From Cellulomonas sp. HZM (GTDB lineage: Bacteria > Actinomycetota > Actinomycetes > Actinomycetales > Cellulomonadaceae), in assembly GCF_000708885.1 (NCBI RefSeq), contig NZ_JEOE01000020.1:1-53316 (forward strand): a DNA stretch of 53,316 nt, written 5' to 3'. The notes under the pieces are model-generated. The model was not told the DNA's origin and ran no database searches. It saw nothing but the letters and a program-made list of their open reading frames with translations. This document shows positions 1-7,374 of the stretch, piece by piece. Both the position numbers and the translations under genes were made by a program. Within the stretch, counting starts at the first letter, position 1, and every line of letters starts with the position of its first letter.

Positions 1-4
1 GCGG

Positions 5-10
5 TAGCGT
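5..10 (+). promoter_or_regulatory. -10 hexamer for leaderless EEP-family mRNA
   Basis: TAGCGT with a 7-nt gap to the GTG at 18. This puts the transcription start at or next to the start codon, as in leaderless actinobacterial genes. The -35 lies outside the window. Confidence 0.45.
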
Positions 11-17
11 CCTCGTC

Positions 18-2003
18 GTGAGCACCACCGCGCCGCCCGACGAGCCCCGCGAGCCGACGCGACCCGCCGAGTCGCAGCTGCCGCCCGACGCGGGCACCCC
101 CACGCGCGTGTGGCTCGCCGCGGCGCTCACCGTCGCGGTCGTCGAGGCGATCCGGATGAGCGGGCCGTTGCTGGACCGGGCGTTCGGCGTCGGGACGCTC
201 GACGCGGCGCTCACCGCGCTCGGGACGTACGCCGGCGCGGGCGTGCTCGCGGGCGTCGCGCTGGTCGCGTCGCGCGCCCGCCAGGGCGTGCCGACCGGTC
301 GGACGGTGCTCGCCGCCGCGGGCCTGCTCGCGGTGCTGCGGCTGGTCACGCAGGGGCTGGGCGGGTCGGCGCTGTACGTCGTCGGGCTGGTCACGGTGGC
401 GGCCGCGGTGGCCGCGTTCACGCTCGGGGTGGCCTTCGTCGCGGGTCGCGACGGGGGCGGGCGGCAGGCGGCGACGGGCATCGTGCTCGGCACGACGGTG
501 TCGGTGTCGGTGCAGCTGGTGCTCGGGACGTGGGACGCCGTGTGGCGTGACGGGTGGTCCGGCTGGCTCGTCGGGGCACTCGTCGCGATCGCGCCGCTCA
601 CGCCCGTCCGCTACCTGCTGCGCGCCCCCGCCGCGAGCGGGCGGCCACGGCGCACGTGGGCGCTCGGGCCGTTCCTCGCGCTCGCCGCGATGATCGTCGC
701 CAACCCGGCGTTCGCGGCGTCCCAGACCGGTATGGCGCTCGGCGTCGTCGGGCTTGCGACGGTGCTCGCCGGCAGCGTCGGCGTGTGGGTGCTGCTGCGG
801 CCGACGACGCCGCCGGGCGCGGTGCGGGTCGCTGCGGCGGTGCTGCTCGTCGGTGCCGTGGCGGCCGCGATGTGGTGGACCGGCGCCGCGGCGCTGGTCG
901 CGCTGCTCGTGCTGCAAGCCGTCGTGGGAGTCGTGCTCACCTCGGCGCTCAGCGCGCGACGGCCCGCTCCGCTCGGCACCTGGCGGACCGTCGTCGCGAC
1001 CGCCGTGGCCGGGATCGGCGCGATCGCGGTGCTGCTCGTGTACATGCTCGACTACGACGTCCCGCTGCCGTTCGACAACGCGTGGGTCGTCGTCGCCGCC
1101 GCGGTGGCCCTCGCGCTCGCGGGGCTGCGGCTGCGCACGCCGGGCGCCGAGCCACGCGCGTCGGCGGCCGACAGGATCCCCGCGCGCGTCAACACGGTGC
1201 GACTCATGCTCGGGCCCCCGGTGCTGCTCGCGCTCGTCGGGCTGGTGCCGAGCACGACGAGCACCACCGGCGCGTACGTCCCCGCGCGCGCCTCGAACGC
1301 GGCACCCACCGTGATGACCTGGAACCTGCACTACGGCGTCTCGCCGCTCACCGCGGTGGACCTCGAGGGCATCGCGCGCACGATCGCCGAGGAGCACCCG
1401 GACGTCGTCGCGCTGCAGGAGGTCGAGCGCGGCTGGGTCATGGGCGGCGGCACCGACGTCGCGACGTGGCTCGCGCACCGGCTCGGGATGACCGTGCGGT
1501 TCGCGCCCGCCGCGGACCGGCAGTTCGGCAACGCGATCCTGTCCCGGTCGGCGCTCGCAGACGTCGCCGTGCACCCGCTCCCCTACGGCGCCGGCCCGCA
1601 GGACAGGTCGGCGATCTCCGCGACCGTCGTGACGGCGCGCGGCCAGTCGCTGCGGGTCACGTCCGTGCACCTGCAGCACCGTGCGGAGAACACCCCGACG
1701 CGCATCGAGCAGCTCACCGCCCTGCTGGCGGACGAGCCGGTGACCGGGCCGAGCGTGCTCGCAGGAGACCTCAACTCGACGCCCGGCTCGCCGGAGATCA
1801 CGATGCTCACGGACGCGGGCTGGACCAGCGCGGTCGACGCCGCGGGCGACGGCGGTGCGCTCACGTCGCCCTCGACCGAGCCGGTGGAACGCATCGACTG
1901 GATCCTGGGGCAGCAGGTGACGTTCTCCGACGCGCGGGTCCCGACGGAGCCGCGCGAGTCGGACCACCTGCCGGTCGTCGCGGTGGTGACGCCCGCGCCG
2001 TGA
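18..2003 (+). CDS. Membrane-anchored endonuclease/exonuclease/phosphatase family protein
   Basis: 661 aa. The first ~420 residues are a series of hydrophobic segments (about ten membrane spans). From residue 432 a complete endonuclease/exonuclease/phosphatase (EEP, DNase I-like) domain follows: MTWNLHYG at 433, LQEV with metal-binding E468, SVHLQH, AGDLNSTPG with D584/N586, RIDWIL, and the terminal SDHLP with D649/H650. All catalytic positions are present. Family members are metal-dependent phosphodiesterases acting on nucleic acids, phosphoinositides or sphingolipids, so the substrate here is not predictable. With a membrane domain ahead, a lipid or envelope phosphodiester is plausible (inference). 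The GTG start is supported by a TAGCGT hexamer seven bases upstream. It converges on the LacI gene. Confidence 0.85.
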   Translation: MSTTAPPDEPREPTRPAESQLPPDAGTPTRVWLAAALTVAVVEAIRMSGPLLDRAFGVGTLDAALTALGTYAGAGVLAGVALVASRARQGVPTGRTVLAAAGLLAVLRLVTQGLGGSALYVVGLVTVAAAVAAFTLGVAFVAGRDGGGRQAATGIVLGTTVSVSVQLVLGTWDAVWRDGWSGWLVGALVAIAPLTPVRYLLRAPAASGRPRRTWALGPFLALAAMIVANPAFAASQTGMALGVVGLATVLAGSVGVWVLLRPTTPPGAVRVAAAVLLVGAVAAAMWWTGAAALVALLVLQAVVGVVLTSALSARRPAPLGTWRTVVATAVAGIGAIAVLLVYMLDYDVPLPFDNAWVVVAAAVALALAGLRLRTPGAEPRASAADRIPARVNTVRLMLGPPVLLALVGLVPSTTSTTGAYVPARASNAAPTVMTWNLHYGVSPLTAVDLEGIARTIAEEHPDVVALQEVERGWVMGGGTDVATWLAHRLGMTVRFAPAADRQFGNAILSRSALADVAVHPLPYGAGPQDRSAISATVVTARGQSLRVTSVHLQHRAENTPTRIEQLTALLADEPVTGPSVLAGDLNSTPGSPEITMLTDAGWTSAVDAAGDGGALTSPSTEPVERIDWILGQQVTFSDARVPTEPRESDHLPVVAVVTPAP

Positions 2004-2030
2004 GTCGGCGCGACCCGCCGGCCCTGCCGC

Positions 2031-3089
2031 TCAGGCCCGCACGGTGCCGGTCGACTCCCGTGCGACGAACGAGACCCCGATGTGGACGACGCCGTCGTCG
2101 GCCGCGACGCCGCGCGATCTCGTCGGGCTCCCGGCGACGGCCCCCGCGCCTGGCTCGTCGTCGATGAGCCCGAGCACCAGCTCGGCCGCCGCGCGCCCCT
2201 TCGCCGCGGTGTCCTGGGCCACCGTGCTCAGCGTGGGGCTCACGTACCGGGCGATCTCCGCGTCGTCGAACCCGACGACGGCGACGTCGTCGGGCACGCG
2301 CACCCCCGCGGCGGCGAGCCCGCGCTCGATCCCGGCGGCGAGCACGTCGGCGCTCGCGAACACCGCGGTGACGCCTCCGGCCGCGACGGCCGGCGCGGCG
2401 GCGAGCCCCGCCTCGTAGGTGGTGTTCGCGACGACCACGAGCGGCGCGGGTGCCCCCGCGTCCGCGAGCGCGGCTCGCAGCCCGTCCAGGCGGCCGTCCA
2501 CGACCTGGCTGCGCACGTCGGTCGGCCCGCAGAACGCGACGCGCCTGTGGCCCAGGGCGAGCAGGTGCTCGCCCGCGAGCCGGCCGCCGTCCGCGTCGTC
2601 GGCCCGGACGGCCGCGGCGCGCGTCCCGGGCGGCACCGCGGCGTCGACGAGCACGGTGGGCACCGCCGGGAGCTCGAGCGAACGCACCTCGTCGTCGGTG
2701 AACCCCATGACGACGAGCCCGTCGAGGCTCCACCGAGCGACCGAGTCGCGCACGTCCGCGGCGGTCGCGACCCCCCGGAGCATCACGTGGTGGTCGCGCG
2801 CGCGCAGGGCCGCCTCGAGCGCACCGGCGACGCTGACGTCGTGCGCGCTGCCCAGCAGCGACGTCCCGTCGGCACGTGCGGGCAGCAGGAGGCCGACGAG
2901 GCGCGTGCGGCGGGCCGCGAGGCTGCGCGCGGGCCCGCTCGGGACGTAGCCACGCGCCGCCACGATGCGTTCGACGAGCTCGGCCGTGGCAGGTGACACA
3001 CGCCCCGAGTTGCCGTTGACCACGTTCGAGACCGTCATCACGCTGACGCCCGCCTCCGCGGCGATGTCCTTGAGCGTCACGCGCGCCAC
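2031..3089 (-). CDS. LacI-family transcriptional regulator
   Basis: 352 aa from the GTG at 3089. The reading frame extends further upstream, but this start places VTLKDIAAEAGVSVMTVSNV at the extreme N-terminus, as LacI proteins require, and it follows a GGGGGA Shine-Dalgarno-like tract. The helix-turn-helix and hinge helix cover residues ~4-60 (hinge YVPSGPARSLA). A periplasmic-binding-protein-like effector domain follows (LVGLLLP, VDGLVVMGF, VAVVGFDDAEIARYVSPTLS). It is probably a sugar-responsive repressor. It is divergent from a sugar-binding lipoprotein and a GH31 glycosidase, with two LacI-type operators in between, so it likely controls both of them and itself. Confidence 0.9.
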   Translation of the reverse strand: MARVTLKDIAAEAGVSVMTVSNVVNGNSGRVSPATAELVERIVAARGYVPSGPARSLAARRTRLVGLLLPARADGTSLLGSAHDVSVAGALEAALRARDHHVMLRGVATAADVRDSVARWSLDGLVVMGFTDDEVRSLELPAVPTVLVDAAVPPGTRAAAVRADDADGGRLAGEHLLALGHRRVAFCGPTDVRSQVVDGRLDGLRAALADAGAPAPLVVVANTTYEAGLAAAPAVAAGGVTAVFASADVLAAGIERGLAAAGVRVPDDVAVVGFDDAEIARYVSPTLSTVAQDTAAKGRAAAELVLGLIDDEPGAGAVAGSPTRSRGVAADDGVVHIGVSFVARESTGTVRA

Positions 3090-3184
3090 GCAGGTCCCCC
3101 TCGTCGTCGGTCTCGTCGCCCTGTCCCGGACCATCCTCCCGGGCGATCCCCGGAGATTGCCGCTTGACGCCCGACCCTAGCGGC

Positions 3185-3212
3185 GTTTAGCGTTAAACGT
3201 ATAGCGCTAAAC
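3185..3212. promoter_or_regulatory. Two abutting LacI-family operators
   Basis: Two 14-bp near-palindromes, each centred on CG, lie end to end: GTTTAGCGTTAAAC (3185-3198) and GTATAGCGCTAAAC (3199-3212). Both fit a consensus GTTTAGCGCTAAAC, with one symmetric mismatch pair each. The AT-rich arms around a central CG are typical of LacI-family operators and stand out from the GC-rich surroundings. They sit between the divergent regulator and the solute-binding protein gene. Confidence 0.75.
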
Positions 3213-3255
3213 CTCACGTACCCTGCACTCCACGACCGATCCTGAGGAGATGACG

Positions 3256-4659
3256 ATGACGTCACCCCGCAAGGCCCTGACGCTCGGCCTCGTCGCCGTG
3301 CTCGGCACGGGCGCTCTCGCCGCGTGCGGCACGGACGACGACGCTTCCGACCCCGCCGCCTCCGGCTCGTCGGCCACGACGAGCGAGGCCCCGAAGCCCG
3401 TCACGCTCGAGGTCGCGATCGACGCCGGCCTGTCGAAGGACGCGATCGCCGCGTTCCAAGCACGCGCGGACCAGTTCCACGCCGCGAACCCCGAGATCAC
3501 GGTCAAGTCCCGTGAGTACACCTGGGACGCGACGACCTTCAGCGTCGAGCTCGCCGGTGGCACGCTGCCGGCCGTGTTCACGATCCCCTTCACCGACGGG
3601 CGCGCGCTCATCGCCGCGAACCAGATCGCCGACATCAGCGACGAGGTCGCGAAGCTCCCCTACGCGGACAAGTTCAACCCGAACGTCGCCGCGGCAGGCC
3701 AGGCCGAGGACGGCAAGATGTGGGCCGTCCCGATCGCCGCCTACAGCCAGGGCCTGCACTACAACCGCGCACTGTTCGAGAAAGCCGGCCTGGACCCCGA
3801 CCAGCCGCCGACCACGTGGGCGCAGATCCGCGCCGACGCGAAGCAGATCGCCGAGAAGACCGGCGTCGCGGGCTACGCCACCATGACCAAGAGCAACACG
3901 GGCGGCTGGATCCTGACGACGCTCGCGTACGCGATGGGCGGCCGGCTCGAGGAGGGCACCGGCGACCAGACCACGGCCACCATCGACACGCCCGGCATGC
4001 GCAAGGCGATCGACACCCTGCGCACGATGCGCTGGACCGACGACTCCATGGGCGGCGACTTCCTCTACGACTGGGGCTCGATCAACCAGGCGTTCGCGTC
4101 GGGGAAGCTCGGCATGTACGTCTCGGGCGGCGGCAACTACGGCAACCTCTTCACGCAGAACCAGATGAACCCCGACGACTACGGGCTGACCGTCCTGCCG
4201 CTCGAGGGCACCGACGCCGGCGTGCTCGGCGGCGGCACCCTCGCCGCGGTGAGCGCCAAGGTCGACGACGCGACGAAGGCCGCGGCCGTGAAGTGGATCG
4301 ACTTCTACTACATGCAGAAGCTGTTCGACGAGGACCAGGCCAAGACCGACGCGAAGACCACCGCGGCCGAGGGGCAGCCCGTCGGCGCACCGCAGCTGCC
4401 CATGTTCGACAAGGCGACGTACGACGAGCAGCAGAGCTGGATCAAGGAGTACGTCAACCTCCCCCTCGACCAGATGACGGGCTACACGGACCACGTGTTC
4501 GACCAGCCCCTCCTGCCCGAGCCCGGCAAGCGCACGCAGGACCTGTACGCCGCGCTCGACCCGGTCATGCAGTCGATCCTCACCAAGAAGGACGCGGACG
4601 TGGACAAGCTGCTGTCCGCGGCGCAGACCAAGGTGCAGGGCATCCTCGACTCGAAGTGA
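3256..4659 (+). CDS. Sugar ABC transporter substrate-binding lipoprotein
   Basis: 467 aa. The lipoprotein signal peptide ends in LAAC with acylated C24, followed by an acidic Ser/Thr linker and a family-1 extracellular solute-binding fold (FTIPFTDGRALIAANQIADI, AYSQGLHYNRALFEKAGLDP, SGGGNYGNL). An ATG at 3250 is also in frame but abuts GAGGAG; the ATG at 3256 has a 6-nt spacing, so I chose it. It should capture a mono- or oligosaccharide outside the membrane for an ABC importer. No permease or ATPase genes are nearby, so it must use components encoded elsewhere. The GH31 gene follows after a strong hairpin, and the LacI-type operators lie upstream. Confidence 0.88.
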   Translation: MTSPRKALTLGLVAVLGTGALAACGTDDDASDPAASGSSATTSEAPKPVTLEVAIDAGLSKDAIAAFQARADQFHAANPEITVKSREYTWDATTFSVELAGGTLPAVFTIPFTDGRALIAANQIADISDEVAKLPYADKFNPNVAAAGQAEDGKMWAVPIAAYSQGLHYNRALFEKAGLDPDQPPTTWAQIRADAKQIAEKTGVAGYATMTKSNTGGWILTTLAYAMGGRLEEGTGDQTTATIDTPGMRKAIDTLRTMRWTDDSMGGDFLYDWGSINQAFASGKLGMYVSGGGNYGNLFTQNQMNPDDYGLTVLPLEGTDAGVLGGGTLAAVSAKVDDATKAAAVKWIDFYYMQKLFDEDQAKTDAKTTAAEGQPVGAPQLPMFDKATYDEQQSWIKEYVNLPLDQMTGYTDHVFDQPLLPEPGKRTQDLYAALDPVMQSILTKKDADVDKLLSAAQTKVQGILDSK

Positions 4660-4669
4660 CGTGACCGGA

Positions 4670-4706
4670 GGCCGGCCGGCGGGCATCACTCCCCCGCCGG
4701 CCGGCC
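4670..4706 (+). terminator. Intercistronic GC hairpin after the binding-protein gene
   Basis: A perfect 14-bp inverted repeat (4670-4683 and 4693-4706) with a 9-nt loop lies 10 nt after the binding-protein stop and ~40 nt before the GH31 start. No T-run follows. It is better read as a partial terminator or mRNA stabiliser that keeps binding-protein mRNA in excess over the enzyme than as a full stop. Confidence 0.6.
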
Positions 4707-4747
4707 GTGCGCCAGACCGGCAGGACACGTCAGACCGGAAGGACACC

Positions 4748-7183
4748 ATGCACCACCTGCCGACCCGCGCCGTCGCCGACCCTCGCGCCGTCGTCACGGG
4801 CGACCGCTACCGCATCACCGTCCTGACCGACGGCCTCCTGCGGCTCGAGCACTCGCCCGACGGCGTCTTCGAGGACCGCGCCTCGACCTTCGCGGTCAAC
4901 CGCGAGCTCCCCGTGCCGCAGTTCCGCGTCGTCGAGCACGACGACCGCCTCGAGCTCGTCACGGACCGCCTGCGCCTCGTGTACGACCGCGGACCCTTCA
5001 GCCCGGGCGGCCTCGCGGTGCACGTGCGCGGGGGCGTCACGGCCTACCACTCGGTGTGGCGGTACGGCGCATCGGCCGACGACGACGGCGGCAGCCTCGG
5101 CGCTTCGCTCGCCGGTCCAGCCCAAGGCACGCTCGGCGGCACCGCGCGCACGCTCGACGAGGCCGACGGGGCCGTCCCGCTCGGCCCCGGCGTGGTCTCC
5201 ACCCACGGGTTCGCGGTGCTCGACGACTCGTCGTCCATGCTGCTCGACGGCGACGCCTTCGTCGGGCGCGACGGCTCGCGCACCGACCTGTACGTGTTCG
5301 CGTACGGCCACGACCACCGCGCCGCCCTGCGCGCGTTCCACGCCGTGTCCGGGCACGCGCCTGTGCTCCCCCGGTGGGCGCTCGGCAGCTGGTGGAGCAG
5401 GTTCCACCGGTACTCCGCCGAGTCCTACCTCGCGCTGCTCGACCGGTTCCAGGCGGAGGGGCTGCCGTTCTCGGTCGCGGTGGTCGACATGGACTGGCAC
5501 GTGACCGACGTCGACCCCGCTCTCGGCTCCGGCTGGACCGGCTACACGTGGAACCGCGACCTGTTCCCCGAGCCCGCCAAGTTCCTCGCGGGCGTGCACG
5601 ACCGCGGGCTGCGGGTCACGCTCAACGTGCACCCCGCTGACGGCGTGCGCTCGCACGAGGAGGCGTACGCCGAGATGGCACGCGTGCTCGGGCGCGACAC
5701 GTCGGCGGGCGACCCGATCGACCTCGACGTCACCGACCCCGCGTTCCTGCGCGCCTACCTCGACGTGCTGCACCGCCGGCTCGAGGACGACGGCGTCGAC
5801 TTCTGGTGGGTCGACTGGCAGTCCGGGCCGCACTCGCGCACGCCCGGCGTCGACCCGCTGTGGGTGCTCAACCACGCGCACTACCTCGACAACGCCCGCG
5901 ACGACCGACGCGCGCTCACGTTCTCCCGCTACGCCGGCCCCGGCTCGCACCGCTACCCCGTCGGCTTCTCGGGCGACAGCGTCGTGTCCTGGGCCTCGCT
6001 CGACTTCCAGCCGTACTTCACCGCGACCGCCGCCAACATCGGCTACGGGTGGTGGAGCCACGACGTCGGCGGGCACTTCCACGGCATCAAGGACGACGAG
6101 CTGGCGACGCGCTGGGTGCAGCTCGGGCTCTACTCCCCGATCCTGCGCCTGCACTCGTCCGACAGCCCGTTCATGACGAAGGAGCCGTGGACGTTCGGCC
6201 CCGCCGCGCACGCCGCGATGACCGACGCGCTGCGGATGCGCGCCCGCCTGGTGCCGTACCTGCACACCATGAACCACCGCGCGCACCGCGAGGACGTCCC
6301 GCTGGTGACCCCGCTCTACCACTCGTGGCCTGCCGCGCCGGAGGCGTACGCGGCACGGAGCTCGTTCATGTTCGGCTCGTCGCTGCTCGTCGCCCCGATC
6401 ACGGCCCCGGCGGACGACGTCACCCTGCTCGGTGCCGTCCGCACGTGGCTGCCCTCCGGCACGTGGGTCGACGTGCACACCGGGCTCGCCTACGACGGCG
6501 ACCGCGAGACCGTCCTGCACCGACCGCTCGACCACGTCCCCGCGCTCGCCCCCGCGGGAGCGCTCGTGCCGCTCGACGCTGCCGCGGTGCCGGGGAACGA
6601 CCCGGTGAACCCCTTGGCGCTCGAGGTCCTCGTCGTCGTCGGTGCCGACGGCGCGTTCGACCTCGTCGAGGACGACGGAACACCCGCCGACCGGACCGCC
6701 ACGACCGCGCTGCGCTTCACGCAGGCGACCGGAACGTTCGCCGTCGGACCGGCCGCACCGGACGACGACGGCCCCGCCCCCTGGCTGCCCGCGCGCCGCA
6801 CGTGGACCGCGACGTTCCTCGCGGTCGACGAGGCCTGCGACGACCACGTCGAGGCGTTCGTCGACGACGTCCCCGTCGCCGCGCGCGTCGTGCGCGCGGG
6901 CTCGCGGCTGTCGATCACGGTCGAGGACGTCGCCGTCACGTCCGACCTCGGCATCCGCATCGGGGACGACCCCCGGCTCGCGGCGGTCGACGTCGAGGCG
7001 CGCGCGACCGAGGTGCTCGACCGCGCGCGGTGCGAGTACGACCTGAAGACGCGGCTCCTGCGGATCGCCGTCGACGACCGGCCCCTGCACGTGCGCGTCT
7101 CGCACCTGCGGGCCGTGGGGGCGGCCGCCGGGCGGGAGGCCGTGGTGGACGCGGTGCTGGAGGTGCTGCTGGCGCGGGGGTAG
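4748..7183 (+). CDS. Glycoside hydrolase family 31 protein (alpha-glucosidase/alpha-xylosidase-like)
   Basis: 811 aa, no signal peptide, so probably cytoplasmic. The GH31 layout is clear: an N-terminal beta-sandwich, a (beta/alpha)8 barrel opening at PRWALGSWWSRFHRYS, and the nucleophile in FWWVDWQSG (D356). The predicted acid/base is in GFSGDSVVSW (D410), followed by GWWSHDVGGHFHG and C-terminal beta domains. The WVDWQ variant of the nucleophile motif differs from the usual W.DMNE. GH31 enzymes retain the anomeric configuration at alpha-linked sugars; the substrate here is unknown. An in-frame GTG at 4661 would read through the hairpin, whereas the ATG at 4748 follows a GGAAGGA ribosome-binding site. 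It probably hydrolyses the sugar imported through the adjacent binding protein. Confidence 0.9.
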   Translation: MHHLPTRAVADPRAVVTGDRYRITVLTDGLLRLEHSPDGVFEDRASTFAVNRELPVPQFRVVEHDDRLELVTDRLRLVYDRGPFSPGGLAVHVRGGVTAYHSVWRYGASADDDGGSLGASLAGPAQGTLGGTARTLDEADGAVPLGPGVVSTHGFAVLDDSSSMLLDGDAFVGRDGSRTDLYVFAYGHDHRAALRAFHAVSGHAPVLPRWALGSWWSRFHRYSAESYLALLDRFQAEGLPFSVAVVDMDWHVTDVDPALGSGWTGYTWNRDLFPEPAKFLAGVHDRGLRVTLNVHPADGVRSHEEAYAEMARVLGRDTSAGDPIDLDVTDPAFLRAYLDVLHRRLEDDGVDFWWVDWQSGPHSRTPGVDPLWVLNHAHYLDNARDDRRALTFSRYAGPGSHRYPVGFSGDSVVSWASLDFQPYFTATAANIGYGWWSHDVGGHFHGIKDDELATRWVQLGLYSPILRLHSSDSPFMTKEPWTFGPAAHAAMTDALRMRARLVPYLHTMNHRAHREDVPLVTPLYHSWPAAPEAYAARSSFMFGSSLLVAPITAPADDVTLLGAVRTWLPSGTWVDVHTGLAYDGDRETVLHRPLDHVPALAPAGALVPLDAAAVPGNDPVNPLALEVLVVVGADGAFDLVEDDGTPADRTATTALRFTQATGTFAVGPAAPDDDGPAPWLPARRTWTATFLAVDEACDDHVEAFVDDVPVAARVVRAGSRLSITVEDVAVTSDLGIRIGDDPRLAAVDVEARATEVLDRARCEYDLKTRLLRIAVDDRPLHVRVSHLRAVGAAAGREAVVDAVLEVLLARG

Positions 7184-7231
7184 CCGCGGTTCGTAGGTCG
7201 TCGGCGTCCGGTCGCGCTCTTGGCCGCGGGC

Positions 7232-7319
7232 TCAGTCCCTGTGCTTGTGGTCGGATCGACCCTGCGCTCAGCTCCGGGTCAGTCCCTGCATCCGTGGTCG
7301 GACTGAGGCTGCGCTCCGC
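7232..7319. repeat. Two ~41-bp imperfect direct repeats
   Basis: Copies at about 7232-7273 and 7279-7319 share TCAGTCCCTG, then TGGTCGGA, then CTGCGCTC in the same order and spacing. They lie in the convergent intergenic region between the GH31 and lpdA genes. Function unknown; they could be a local duplication or copies of a dispersed intergenic repeat. Confidence 0.5.
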
Positions 7320-7374
7320 GGATCGCGAGTGCGCCTGGGGGCGCCCTCACGATCCGCTGCGCTCCGCCTCAGTC
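7301..7374. terminator. Long inverted repeat between convergent genes (bidirectional terminator candidate)
   Basis: The arms 7301-7325 and 7350-7374 pair over GACTGAGGC and CGGATCG at both ends, around a 9-bp imperfect middle, with a loop of about 24 nt. The right arm includes the lpdA stop codon. The position between two converging genes fits a shared terminator. Confidence 0.5.

Noticed and set aside
4730..7105. A 791-codon open frame antisense to the GH31 gene
   Set aside because: It is Arg/Val/Asp-rich with no domain, and it mirrors the codon pattern of the real gene. Long antisense frames are common at this GC content.
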